Source of the DNA: Nonomuraea endophytica
Lineage (GTDB): Bacteria; Actinomycetota; Actinomycetes; Streptosporangiales; Streptosporangiaceae
Direction of reading: 5' to 3'
Assembly (NCBI RefSeq): GCF_014203235.1
Contig: NZ_JACHIN010000005.1
Span: 434,001-498,000 of the forward strand
Length of the DNA: 64,000 nucleotides
This document shows, piece after piece, positions 10,088 to 20,000 of this stretch (the stretch's first letter is position 1; the number at the start of each line of letters is the position of its first letter). The translations under genes were made by a program, and so were the position numbers. The notes beneath the pieces are model-generated. The model was not told the origin of the DNA and made no database searches. It worked only from the letters and a program-made list of their open reading frames with translations.

Positions 10088-10900
10088 CTAGCCGTTGACG
10101 CCGGTGTAGCGGGTCAGGCTCCAGTTCCAGAGGACCCGCGAACCGGCGAAGGCGGCCAGGCCGATCAGCGGCGCCGCCGCGGCCACCGCTACCGGCACCC
10201 CCAGCCCCGCGGTGTTGCCGGTCAGCACCGCCACCGGGAAGTAGGCGACGAAGGCCAGCGGGACCACGAACGTGAACGCGCCGCTGATCACGCCGGGCAG
10301 GATCTTCAGCGGGTAGTTGCCGAACGTGGTCATGAGCTCCTCGGTCCAGTAGCTCCACGTGATCGCCGACGGGAAGTGCAGGTGGAGGCTGGACAGCGCG
10401 GTGAAGACCGCCGCCTCCACCAGCATGCCGCCGACCAGCGCGGCGACGATGTAGGCGATCTGCCACGGCGCCCACTCCAGCTCGATGCTCCACACCGCCC
10501 ACGCGAACAGCGACCCGCCGACGAGCAGGTCGCCCAGCGCGTTGCTGGGAAACGCCGACAGCTGCACCTGCCGGTAGACGGGCAGCGGCCGCAGCAGGAA
10601 CGCGTCGAACCTGCCCTCCTGCACCAGCACCGCCAGCTCCCCCACCCGGCCGAAGAACACCTCGTAGAAGGCGTGGCCGAGCATCCGCACGGCCGCGATC
10701 ATCAGCACCGCGTCGCTGGACCAGCCGCCCATGCCGGGGAAGCGGCCGAGCAGCACGGTGGCGAACACGATGATCGAGGTCTGCCAGGCGAGGCCGAGCG
10801 CGACCCGCATCCAGAACTCGCCCCGGTATTCAAGCTGCGCCCGGAAGGTGAGCCCGACCACCCGCAACGCCAGCGCCCACGCCGGAAGAAAGCCGCGCAT
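10088..10900 (-). CDS. ABC-2 type permease, second subunit
   Basis: 270 residues, with about six hydrophobic segments and little soluble sequence, typical of paired ABC-2 permeases of the DUF990/YadH kind. It is the last gene of a five-gene operon (NRPS, P450, ATPase, permease, permease). Two starts are possible. ATG at 10906 overlaps the upstream stop (ATGA) but has no room for a ribosome site. ATG at 10900 follows GGGAGG at a normal distance, so I prefer it. With its sister permease and the ATPase it likely exports the cluster product, also giving self-resistance. Confidence 0.82.
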   Translation of the reverse strand: MRGFLPAWALALRVVGLTFRAQLEYRGEFWMRVALGLAWQTSIIVFATVLLGRFPGMGGWSSDAVLMIAAVRMLGHAFYEVFFGRVGELAVLVQEGRFDAFLLRPLPVYRQVQLSAFPSNALGDLLVGGSLFAWAVWSIELEWAPWQIAYIVAALVGGMLVEAAVFTALSSLHLHFPSAITWSYWTEELMTTFGNYPLKILPGVISGAFTFVVPLAFVAYFPVAVLTGNTAGLGVPVAVAAAAPLIGLAAFAGSRVLWNWSLTRYTGVNG

Positions 10901-10902
10901 CC

Positions 10903-11715
10903 TCATCCTCCCTGCGCCACGACGCGACCGGCCGCCCTGGTCCACAGGAACCTGGTCAGCGCCGCCAGCAGCAGCACCCAGAACCCCTGCAGCGCCAGCT
11001 GCCCAGGCAGCTCGGAGAGCGGCAGCCGGCCGACGTAGAACGACAGCGGAACGTTGATCGTCGCCTGGAACGGCAGCGCCGCGCTGAGCGCCTGGAACCA
11101 GCCGGGAAAGAACCACAGCGCCGCGTACGCCCCCGACAGCAGGTTCTGCGTGAACATCATGATGTCCACCGCCGAACTGTTCTTGATCGTCCAGAAGCAC
11201 AGCTGGTCGGTCAGCAGCAGCAGGTAGTACGTCACCGCCTGCCCGAGCGCGAACGTGGCCGCGAAGGCGAGTGCGGCCCCGGCGCTCGGCGGCGGGTCCA
11301 GCACGCCGGCCGCCAGGCAGACCAGGTAGCCGGCCAGCGCCCAGGCCAGGCCGTACACCTGGTCGCCGGCGGCGCGGAAGAAGTAGTAGCGGCGCGCGGG
11401 CAGCGGGCGCAGGAACCAGTAGACGATGGTGCCGAAGTTGATGTGCTGGATGACGGTGTCCCTGGCGCTGTAGCGGTCGTTGGCGCGCGGGCGCACGATG
11501 AGGACGGCGAGCACGGCGTAGGTGACCGCCTGCGCCTCGGTCAGTCCGGCGCTGACGGTCGTGCCGGCGTACAGGGCGTGCCACAGGCACACCACCAGGA
11601 ACAGGTGTACGGCCAGCCGCAGCCCCGCGGCGGTCATCCGGCTCGGCGAGTGCCATTCGGTGACGGCGGTGATGGCGCCGGTGCGCCAGCCTGATGGGAC
11701 GGCGAGTATGGTCAC
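10903..11715 (-). CDS. ABC-2 type permease, first subunit
   Basis: 270 residues, about six transmembrane segments, same general family as the downstream permease but only distantly similar to it. The GTG start at 11715 overlaps the ATPase stop (GTGA) and follows AGGAG. A conserved-looking loop, FGTIVYWFLRPLPARRYYF, sits in the first third; the downstream permease has a comparable FLLRPLPVYRQV. Two distinct permeases plus one ATPase is the usual make-up of this exporter type. Substrate is inferred from the operon, not from sequence. Confidence 0.82.
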   Translation of the reverse strand: MTILAVPSGWRTGAITAVTEWHSPSRMTAAGLRLAVHLFLVVCLWHALYAGTTVSAGLTEAQAVTYAVLAVLIVRPRANDRYSARDTVIQHINFGTIVYWFLRPLPARRYYFFRAAGDQVYGLAWALAGYLVCLAAGVLDPPPSAGAALAFAATFALGQAVTYYLLLLTDQLCFWTIKNSSAVDIMMFTQNLLSGAYAALWFFPGWFQALSAALPFQATINVPLSFYVGRLPLSELPGQLALQGFWVLLLAALTRFLWTRAAGRVVAQGG

Positions 11716-12758
11716 GCTGGCGACTCCTGCCGCGCGTCGCGGTAGGCGGCGCGCATGACGTCCTCCAGGTCGCTCTCCTCGACGCGGATGTCCATGACCT
11801 CGTAGCGCTCGATGATGCGCTTGAGCGCCTGGTGCGTGGGGACGGCGTCGGCGCCGCCGGTGGGGCCGAGGACGAGCCGGGCGCCGTCGCGTTCGAGCAC
11901 GGTCAGGCCGGGCGGGCAGGGCCGTTCGTCGGGGCCGGTCAGCGTGACGTGGACGCGCCAGCCCCGGCCGAAGCGCTCGCGCATCTCGGTGAGCGTGCCG
12001 TCCAGGACGATGCGGCCGTGGTTGATGAGGACGACGCGTTCGGCCAGCCGTTCGACCTCGGTCATGTCGTGGGTGGTGAGCAGGACGGTGCGCCCGCGCC
12101 GCTCGACCTGGTGGCGCAGCAGCTCGCGCACCTGTTCCTTGGCGACGACGTCCATGCCGATGGTGGGCTCGTCGAGGACGACCACGGGCGGGTCGTGCAG
12201 GAGGGCGGCGGCCAGGTCGCAGCGCACGCGCTGGCCGAGCGACAGGTGCCGGACCCGGGTGTCCCAGAAGGAGCAGAGTTCCAGCAGTTCGTCGAACTCG
12301 CGCATCCTGGCCTTGTAGTCGCCGGGGGCGACGCCGTAGATGTCGCGCAGGATGCGGAACGACTCGCGGGCGGGCAGGTCCCACCACAGCTGGGTGCGCT
12401 GGCCGAAGACGGCGCCGATGTTGCGCGCGTTGCGCTCGCGCTCGCGGTAGGGGACGACGCCGGCCACCGTGGCCTGCCCGGAGGTCGGGGTCAGGATGCC
12501 GGTCAGCACCTTGATCGTGGTGGACTTGCCGGCGCCGTTGGGTCCGAGCAGCGCCAGCAGTTCGCCGGTCGCGACGGAGAAGGAGACGTCGTCCACGGCG
12601 GTCTTGGACTCCAGCTCCGGCGCGATCAGCGCGCGCAGCGCGCCGCGCACCCCCGGGGAACGGCGGGCGGTCCTGAACGTCTTGACCAGCCGCCGCACCT
12701 CGATGGCGGACTCGGAGGCGGGCCTGGACAGGCGGTCGAGCGTGGACATCTGGGTCAT
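11712..12758 (-). CDS. ABC transporter ATPase (drug-exporter type)
   Basis: 348 residues. Walker A is GPNGAGKST (about 77-85), signature LSLGQRVR, Walker B VVVLDEPTIGMD, then the TTHDM switch histidine. The signature reads LSLGQ rather than LSGGQ, which is also seen in ATPases paired with DUF990/YadH-type permeases. The C-terminal ~90 residues form the extra domain of antibiotic-export ATPases. The ATG at 12758 overlaps the P450 stop by four bases. Co-operonic with the NRPS and P450, it most likely powers efflux of the peptide or peptide-polyketide product. Confidence 0.87.
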   Translation of the reverse strand: MTQMSTLDRLSRPASESAIEVRRLVKTFRTARRSPGVRGALRALIAPELESKTAVDDVSFSVATGELLALLGPNGAGKSTTIKVLTGILTPTSGQATVAGVVPYRERERNARNIGAVFGQRTQLWWDLPARESFRILRDIYGVAPGDYKARMREFDELLELCSFWDTRVRHLSLGQRVRCDLAAALLHDPPVVVLDEPTIGMDVVAKEQVRELLRHQVERRGRTVLLTTHDMTEVERLAERVVLINHGRIVLDGTLTEMRERFGRGWRVHVTLTGPDERPCPPGLTVLERDGARLVLGPTGGADAVPTHQALKRIIERYEVMDIRVEESDLEDVMRAAYRDARQESPA

Positions 12759-13930
12759 CGTGCCGTCATCCTCACCGGGAGATGGGCCAGCCCGCTGACC
12801 GCGATCGAGCGCACGGGCACGGCGGGGCCGGCCTGTTCGATGCGGTGGCCGGACTCCAGCAGTTCGTCGAAGAGCACGCGCATCTCGGCGCGGACGAGCG
12901 TGGCGCCGATGCAGAAGTGTTCGCCGCCGCCGAGCGCGAGGTGGCGGTTCGGGGTGCGGGTGATGTCGAAGCGGTCGGGGTCGGGGAAGACGGACTCGTC
13001 CCGGTTGGCCGAAGGGAGCCAGACCACGACCCGGTCGCCGGGCCGCATCCGCGCCCCGCGCACGCTCGTCTCGCGGGTGACGGTGCGCATGGAGTGGGTG
13101 CCGCTGGAGGTCCAGCGCAGGACCTCCTCTCCGGCCGTGGCCAGCAGGCCGCGCTCGGCGCGCAGCCGTTCCCACTGGGCGGGGTGTTCGAGGAAGGCGT
13201 GCATGCCGCCGATGAGCGCCAGCCGTCCGTTCTCGGTGGCGCCGAGCAGATTTTCGCAGTTGAGGAGGATCTCCTCCTCGGTGAGCAGTTCGCCGTCGAC
13301 CTTGCCGTGGACGAGCGCGCTGATCATGTCGTCGGCCGGCTCGGCCATGCGGTCGTAGATGAGGTCGAGGAAGTACTGCATGACGCGCTGGTGGGCGATG
13401 CCCTTGGCGTCGAAGGCGGCGTTGCTCCAGCGGAAGAGGTCGTCGTGGTCGCGTTCGGCGACGCCGATGATGCCGCAGATGACCGACAGGGAGAAGCGGG
13501 CGGCCAGATCGTCGACGAAGTCGAACGTGCCGCGTTCGGCGGCCCGCGCGATGAGGCGGCGGGCCAGCGGGCGCATGCTCTCCTCCACCGAGCGCACGGC
13601 CCGCTCGCCGAACCAGCCGGCGATCAGCCCGCGCATCCGCCGGTGGCGCGGCGGGTCGGTCAGCGCGATCGTGCGCCCGTTGCCCGGGTCCTCGCCGCAG
13701 CGCACGGGCCGCAGCAGCACCCCGCGCGCCGAGCTGAACGTCTGGGCGTCCCGGTAGACCGCCCGCGCGTCCTCGTAACGGGTGAGCGACCAGAATCCGG
13801 GCAGTTCGCCCGGCGGATGCCAGTGCACGGGCGCGTGCGCGCGCATCCACCGCCAGAGCCCGTGCGGGTCGCCGTCGGCGAACAGCGCGGGATCGGCAAG
13901 GCTGGCGGGCTCGATCGTGGGTGCCGTCAT
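12755..13930 (-). CDS. Cytochrome P450
   Basis: 391 residues, normal for a bacterial class I P450. Visible motifs: EEVLRW (ExxR of the K-helix) and the haem loop GGGEHFCIGATL with cysteine ligand Cys340. The I-helix motif reads LLGATENG, so the usual acid-Thr pair is Glu-Asn. Loss of that Thr is known in some P450s that use a substrate hydroxyl or handle carrier-bound substrates, but it is unusual. ATG at 13930 follows AGGAG and overlaps the NRPS stop (ATGA). A role as a hydroxylase of an amino acid or peptide on the neighbouring PCP is inferred from this coupling. It needs ferredoxin partners from elsewhere. Confidence 0.87.
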   Translation of the reverse strand: MTAPTIEPASLADPALFADGDPHGLWRWMRAHAPVHWHPPGELPGFWSLTRYEDARAVYRDAQTFSSARGVLLRPVRCGEDPGNGRTIALTDPPRHRRMRGLIAGWFGERAVRSVEESMRPLARRLIARAAERGTFDFVDDLAARFSLSVICGIIGVAERDHDDLFRWSNAAFDAKGIAHQRVMQYFLDLIYDRMAEPADDMISALVHGKVDGELLTEEEILLNCENLLGATENGRLALIGGMHAFLEHPAQWERLRAERGLLATAGEEVLRWTSSGTHSMRTVTRETSVRGARMRPGDRVVVWLPSANRDESVFPDPDRFDITRTPNRHLALGGGEHFCIGATLVRAEMRVLFDELLESGHRIEQAGPAVPVRSIAVSGLAHLPVRMTAR

Positions 13931-16900
13931 GGCCGGACTCCTGACGGGATGGTGTGCAGGCGGTCGGTGAAGCGCTTGGCGAACTCCTCGGCGGTGCTCT
14001 CCGCGACGGTCTGCGGCCGGTAGGAGACGACCATCCGCAGGCCGCCGTCCGCCCGTGGCCACAGCTCCGTGTGCAGCTCAAGCGGCAGTTCCAGGTACGG
14101 CTGCCGCACGAACGCGGTCCTGAGCCCGCTCAGCGCGAGCCCGGCGGGCGCGTTGTCCTGCAGGGCGAAGAGCGTCTGGTAGATCGGCGGGCGGTCGGTG
14201 CGCGGCGGGTTCACCAGCCGCAGCACCTCGGGGAAGGGCACGTCCTGGGCGGCGAACGCTCTGGCGACGACGTTCCCGGTCTCCCTCACCGCGGCCGGGC
14301 CGCCGTCCAGCGCGCTGTCGCGCAGGCGGACGCAGAGCATGTTGATGTGGCAGCCGACGGCTCGGTCGAGGGCCGGGCCGTACCTCTGGGCGATGGGGAC
14401 GCCGACGGCGAAGTCGCGCTGGCCGGTCACCTCGGCCAGGCTGCTCGCGCACAGCGCGAGCAGCGCGGCGAAGCGCGTGACGCCGAGCCGGGCGGCCAGT
14501 TCGTCGACCCGGGCCACGACGGCGGGGGCCAGCGGGCTCTCCAGGTGGCGGGGGCCGCCGGCCAGCGGGTTCACCTCGTCGGCGGGCCAGCGCAGCTCGG
14601 GGACTCCGGTGAGCTCGTCGAGCAGGTAGTCGCGGTGGTCGGCGAGGTCGGCGGCGACCGGGTGGCGGCTCGGCCGCGGCGCGGGGCCGCAGTGGCCGTG
14701 GTTGTAGGCGTCGGCCAGGTCCGCGGCCAGGACGGACTCCGACCAGCCGTCGAAGGCGATGTGGTGGACGGCCGCGCCGAAGACGGCCAGGTTTGGCGTG
14801 ACGGGGACCAGCGCGGTGCGCCACACCTCGCCACCGGTCAGCTCCAGCGGGTCGGCCAGGGCGGTGCGCAGTTCGCGGACGGCGGCCTCGACGTCCGGCC
14901 GGGCCGGAAGCACTTCCAGGGGCGGGGGCGGGATGTCGGGCGAGGTCCAGGCGGCGGGCCTGGGGTCGGCCAGGTAGACGGCGCGCAGCGGCTCGTGCTT
15001 GCGGTGCACGGCGGCCACGGCCGCTTCCAGGGCGGCGCGGTCGAGCTCGCCCTCGACGGTCCAGGTGAGCAGGCAGTGCGCGGTGCGGTCGCCGGGTGAG
15101 ACCAGGTGCTTGGTCAGGTAGACGACCTGCATGGGGGTCAGCGGGACGACGTCGCAGGCGGCCGGGGCGCCGTCCTGGCCGTCCTGGCCGGCGGTGGTAC
15201 GCAGCCAGGCGGCCAGGGCGGCGGCGGTGGGGTGGGCGTAGATGCGGGAGACGGGGACGGGCCGGTCCAGGCGGGCCGACAGCCGGGCGCAGACCCGCCC
15301 GGCGGCCAGCGAGTCGCCGCCCAGCTCGACCAGGGGGACGTCGTGGGGGACTTCCTGCCTGCCGAGCACCTCGCGGAAGACGGCGGCCACGAGCTTGTCG
15401 AGGGGATCGTCCGAGACCGCATCGGCGTCGGGTCCGGGCTGGGGCGCGGTGGTCGGCGCCAGGGCCAGGAGGGCGGGTTCGTCGAGCTTGCCGCGTTCTG
15501 TCACCGGGAAGGCGGGCACGCTCACCACCGCGGCGGGGCGGTGGTAGGGGGCCAGAACCAGGTTCAGGGCGCCGAGCGCCGCCTCCAGCGGGTCGCCGGG
15601 GTTTTGCGGCACGCAGAACGCCACCAGGTCGCGGGCGGCGCCGCCGTCGCCAGGACGGGCCAGCACACGGCAGTGCCGTACCGCGGGCAGGAGGCGTTCG
15701 ACCTGGCGCTCGATCTCGGCGGGCTCGATGCGGTGGCCGCGGATCTTGACCTGGCGGTCGGCGCGGCCGCGGAAGTGCAGCAGGCCGTCGGGGCTCCAGA
15801 CGCCGAGGTCGCCGGTGCGGTAGACGCGGGTGCGGCGGCCGCCGACCCGCACGTGGGTGAACTTGGCCCGGGTGAGCTCCTCGTCGCCGAGGTAGCCGAG
15901 TGCCAGGCCCTCTCCGGCGATGCAGATCTCGCCGGTCTCCCCCACGGCGCAGGGGCGGACGCCGTCCAGGACGTGCACCTGCGTGCCGGGCACCGGGCGG
16001 CCGAGCGGGATGCCGCCGGGGCGTTCGCAGTCGGCGGCGGTGACGCGATGCGTGGTGGCGAAGACGGTGCTCTCGACCGGGCCGTAGCCGTTGAGCAGCA
16101 CGATCACCGGATGCCTGGCGATGAACCTGGCCACGTGCCCGGCCGACAGCCGCTCGCCGCCGATCATGACCTGGCGCAGGCCGTGGAAGGCGTCGACGTC
16201 CTCGTCGACGATCATGTTGAACAGGCTGCTGGTGAGCCAGATCGTGTCCGTGCCGTGGGTCTCGACGGCCGCGCGCAGGCAGCCCGCCGACAGGTAGGGC
16301 TCCTCGACGATCAGCGAGGTGCCGCCGTTCAGCAGCACCGACCACAACTCCAGCGAGAAGGCGTCCCACGGGGTCGGCGCGGCCAGCGGCATCACCGTGT
16401 GGGCGCCGAAGCGGGCGAACCCGTCGTGCTGGAAGAGCCGGGCCGTGGCCCAATGCGGGGTCAGCACGCCTTTGGGCCGTCCCGTCGTGCCCGAGGTGAA
16501 GAAGACGCACGCGGGGTCGCCGCCGCTGACGGCGGCCGGCCGGTAGCCGTCCGGCACGGTGACCGGCCCGTCCGGCGGCGACCACACCGGCAGCCCGAGG
16601 TCGGGGCAGCCGGCGTCCGGCCAGCACACCACCAGCCCGGCGGCCAGGTCCTCGGTCACCTCGGTGAGGCGGCGCTCGGGCCAGGCGGGGTCGAGCAGCG
16701 CGTAAGCGGCCCCCGTCTTCAGTACGGCCAGCAGCGCGATCACCAGCTCGATGCTTCTCGGCAGCAGGATGGGCACGCGGGCGCCCCTGGTCACTCCGGC
16801 CTCGGCCAGCCGGGCCGCCCACGCGTCGGCGGTCCGGTTGAGCTCGCCATAGGTCACGGTGGTGTGTCCCGACACCAAGGCGGGCGCGTCCGGTCGTGAC

Positions 16901-16986
16901 AGTGCCGTCCGCGCGAGCACCTCGTGCAGGCCTTCGCTGAGCGAGGCGCACGGGCGCCCCGTCGTCCAGCTCGAATCTGGCTGCAC
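13927..16986 (-). CDS. Nonribosomal peptide synthetase, A-PCP-C
   Basis: 1019 residues in the order adenylation (~20-510), carrier (~525-595, phosphopantetheine Ser559 in LGGDSL), condensation (~605-1015). A-domain cores are seen: FFTSGTTGRPKGV, GYGPVEST, YRTGDLG, GRADRQVKIRGHRIEPAEIE and ERGKLDE. Aligned by eye to GrsA, the pocket reads D-A-L-S-M-G-G-V-F-K; I do not assign an amino acid. The C domain keeps HHIAFDG (His742, Asp746) and so should be active. Ending in a C domain is unusual: its acceptor must come in trans, perhaps from the A-PCP protein at 35265. Start GTG at 16986 behind GGGGAGTGG. It heads the NRPS-P450-exporter operon and is divergent from the PKS. Confidence 0.92.
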   Translation of the reverse strand: MQPDSSWTTGRPCASLSEGLHEVLARTALSRPDAPALVSGHTTVTYGELNRTADAWAARLAEAGVTRGARVPILLPRSIELVIALLAVLKTGAAYALLDPAWPERRLTEVTEDLAAGLVVCWPDAGCPDLGLPVWSPPDGPVTVPDGYRPAAVSGGDPACVFFTSGTTGRPKGVLTPHWATARLFQHDGFARFGAHTVMPLAAPTPWDAFSLELWSVLLNGGTSLIVEEPYLSAGCLRAAVETHGTDTIWLTSSLFNMIVDEDVDAFHGLRQVMIGGERLSAGHVARFIARHPVIVLLNGYGPVESTVFATTHRVTAADCERPGGIPLGRPVPGTQVHVLDGVRPCAVGETGEICIAGEGLALGYLGDEELTRAKFTHVRVGGRRTRVYRTGDLGVWSPDGLLHFRGRADRQVKIRGHRIEPAEIERQVERLLPAVRHCRVLARPGDGGAARDLVAFCVPQNPGDPLEAALGALNLVLAPYHRPAAVVSVPAFPVTERGKLDEPALLALAPTTAPQPGPDADAVSDDPLDKLVAAVFREVLGRQEVPHDVPLVELGGDSLAAGRVCARLSARLDRPVPVSRIYAHPTAAALAAWLRTTAGQDGQDGAPAACDVVPLTPMQVVYLTKHLVSPGDRTAHCLLTWTVEGELDRAALEAAVAAVHRKHEPLRAVYLADPRPAAWTSPDIPPPPLEVLPARPDVEAAVRELRTALADPLELTGGEVWRTALVPVTPNLAVFGAAVHHIAFDGWSESVLAADLADAYNHGHCGPAPRPSRHPVAADLADHRDYLLDELTGVPELRWPADEVNPLAGGPRHLESPLAPAVVARVDELAARLGVTRFAALLALCASSLAEVTGQRDFAVGVPIAQRYGPALDRAVGCHINMLCVRLRDSALDGGPAAVRETGNVVARAFAAQDVPFPEVLRLVNPPRTDRPPIYQTLFALQDNAPAGLALSGLRTAFVRQPYLELPLELHTELWPRADGGLRMVVSYRPQTVAESTAEEFAKRFTDRLHTIPSGVRP

Positions 16987-17037
16987 GGTTTCCACTCCCC
17001 TCACGTGCCACCGCTTTCCAACATTCTTGTCAAAAGG

Positions 17038-17064
17038 TTGCCATATGGTTGCCAAATCCGGCAA
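17038..17064. promoter_or_regulatory. Cluster operator between NRPS and PKS
   Basis: TTGCCA occurs at 17038 and 17049, 11 bases apart. The second forms the dyad TTGCCA-AATC-CGGCAA (17049-17064). The 111-base gap between divergent NRPS and PKS starts contains nothing else notable. One site could control both operons. Confidence 0.6.
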
Positions 17065-17097
17065 GCTATTGCTCGACAGTTCCCGGGAGGTGTGCTC

Positions 17098-20000
17098 ATG
17101 GCCCGCGACCGATCGCTCGACATCGCCGTGACGGGAATCTCCGCCAGGTTCCCCGGCTCGAAGGACCTCGACGCGTGGTGGGCCGCGCTGACGTCGGGGA
17201 CGGTGCTCACCACGCGCTACGACAGGGCCGCGCTGCTGGCCGCCGGAGTGCCGGCCGCGCTGGCCGACGACCCCGACTACGTGCCCGTGCGCGGCCACCT
17301 CGACGGCGCCGACCGCTTCGACAACACGCTCTTCCGGGTCAGCGCCCGCGAGGCGCAGCTCATGGACCCGCAGCACCGCCTCATGCTGGAAGCGGCATGG
17401 GCGGCGCTGGAGGACGCCGGGGCCGGACGGTCCGGCGAGGGCCCCCGCACCGGCGTGTACGCCTCCAGCAGCGGTAGCGGCTACCTGCGCAGCCTGGTCG
17501 CCGGCCGCACGCTCGACCCGGCCACGCTCGACCAGGTCATCCACGGCACCGAGCCCGACTTCATGGCCAGCCGCATCGCCTACAAGCTCGGCCTGACCGG
17601 GCCCGCCATGGCCGTGCAGACCGCCTGCTCGTCCTCGCTGGTCGGCGTCCACCTGGCCGTGCAGGCGCTGGTCGCCGGCGACTGCGACCAGGCCGTCGTC
17701 GTGGCGGCCGGGCTCGGCTTCCCGCAGGCCGGGCATCTGTGCATGCCGGGCGGGATCCAGTCGGCCGCCGGATCCTGCCGGCCCTTCGACGCGCGGGCCG
17801 ACGGCGTGGTCGCCGGGTCGGGGGTGGTCTGCGTGGTGCTGCGGCGGCTGGCCGACGCCTTGGACGACGGGCCTTCGCCGTACGGGATCATCCTCGGCAC
17901 GGCGATCAACAACGACGGCGCCGCCAAGGCCGGCTACCACGCCCCGTCCGTGGCCGGGCAGGAGGCGGTGATCAGGTCCGCGCTGGGCGCCGCCGACGTC
18001 GGCGGCGAGTCCATCGGCTATCTGGAGGCGCACGCGACCGGCACCCGGGTCGGCGACCCCATCGAGTGGTCGGCCGCCTCGGCAGCCCTCAAGGGCATGG
18101 GCGCCGGGCCGGGACAGGTGGCGGTGGGCGCGCTCAAGGCCAACATCGGCCACCTCGACGCGGCCGCCGGGCTCGCCGCCCTGGTCAAGGCGTTACTGGT
18201 GGTGCGGGATGGCATCGTGCCGCCGGTGGCCGGGTTCACCCGGCTCAACCCGCTGCTGGAGACCGGCGAGTCGCCCCTTCGCGTGCCGGAGGAACTGGCC
18301 GCCTGGACCGGGCCGCTGCCGCGCCGCGCCGGGGTCAGCGCCTTCGGCATCGGCGGCACCAACGCCCACGTCATCATCGAGCAACCCCCCACCCACCACA
18401 CCGCCCTCTCCCCCCTCGCCCCCTTCGCTCTCGACCTGTGGGAAGGGACGCCCGCGCGGGAAGGGACGCCCGCGCACCACAACGCCGGGATCGCTCTCGA
18501 CCGCTTCTTGGATGAGCCGTCCGGCCTCGATCGGCAGGAAGAGGAGCCCGCGCAGCTTGTGTTGGTGTCGGCGGCTGATCGTGAGGCGCTGGATCGGGCG
18601 GCGCGCCGGCTGGCGGGTCACCTCACCGCGCGGGCGCCCGAACTGGCCGACGTGTCCTTCACGCTGGCCACCGGCCGGGCGGAGTTGCCGGAGCGGCTGG
18701 CGGTGACCGGGCGCACGGCCGCCGAGGTGGCCTTGGCCCTGTCGGACGGCGCGGCCCGGGGGCGCCGTCCGACGGATGGGCCCGCCCCGGTCGTCTTCCT
18801 CTTCCCCGGCCAGGGCAGCCAGCGTCCGGGGATGGCGGTGCCGTTCGCGCGGTCGCTGCCGGGCTTCCCCTCGGCGCTGGCCGCCTGCCTGGACTGCTTC
18901 ACCCCGGAACTCGCCGAGCGGGTCGAGCGGGCGCTGCTCGATCCCGCCTTCCCCGCCGACGACCTGCGGGAGACGGAGCTGGCGCAGCCGTCGCTGTTCG
19001 CGCTGGAGCACGCCGCCGCCACCGCCCTCATGGCCTTGGGGGTACGGCCGGCGTCCCTGATCGGCCACAGCCTCGGCGAGATCACCGCCGCCTGCCTGGC
19101 CGGGGTGTTCACGCTGCCCGACGCGGCCCGGTTCGTGGCCGTGCGGGGCAGCGCGATGCAGGGCTGCCCGGCCGGTGCCATGATCGCGCTGGGCTGCCCG
19201 GAGGCGCAGGGCATGAAGCTGGCCGCGGAGGCCGGCGTCGACCTGGAACTGGCCGCGGTCAACTCGGCCGACTCCTGCGTGCTGGGCGGCACCGTCGCCG
19301 CGGTCGAACGCTTCGAGCTGGCCCTGGGCGACAAGGTCTTCCACCGCAGGCTGCGTACCAGCCACGCCTTCCACACGCGCCTGGTCCAGCCCGCGGTGCC
19401 GGAGCTGGCGATGGAGCTCACCGACATCCGGCTGCGGCGGCCCGTGCTCCCTTACGCGGCCAACAGCACCGGGCGGGTGATTCCCGCCGGGGTGGTGGTG
19501 AGCCCGGAGACGTTCATCGAACAGGCCCGCCACACCGTACGCTACGCCGAGGCCATGGCCTCCACCGCCCTGTCGCTGCCCGGGGCGGTCGCGATCGAGA
19601 TCGGCCCCGGCACCACGCTGTCGGCCCTGGCAGCGAACCTGGTCACCGTGCCGCTCTCCCCCGGCCGCGCCTCCACCCGCCCGGCCGACGAGGTGCTGAA
19701 CGCGCTGGGCCGGCTGTGGACCCTCGGTCAGCCTGTCGATCCGCGCGCGCTGTGCGGGGTCGGGCAGCGCGTACACCTGCCCACGTATCCGTTCGCCGGG
19801 CCTCGGTGGGTGGCTCCGGAGGCCGCCGCCCAGGACCTCGCCCTGTCTGTCGTCGAGAGCCCCTCCTGGGACGAGGTCCCGGCGGATCGGGCCACGGACG
19901 CGCCCGCGGTGCTGGCCGGGCTGTGGGCGGAGTTGCTGGGCCAGTCGGATCTGACGGCCGAGTCCGACTTCTTCCAGCTCGGCGGCGACTCGCTGCTCAT

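Noticed and set aside
14078..17011. Minus-strand open frame of nearly 1000 codons in another frame of the NRPS gene
   Set aside because: Its product is Arg/Pro-rich without motifs, while the 13927-16986 frame has all A, PCP and C motifs.
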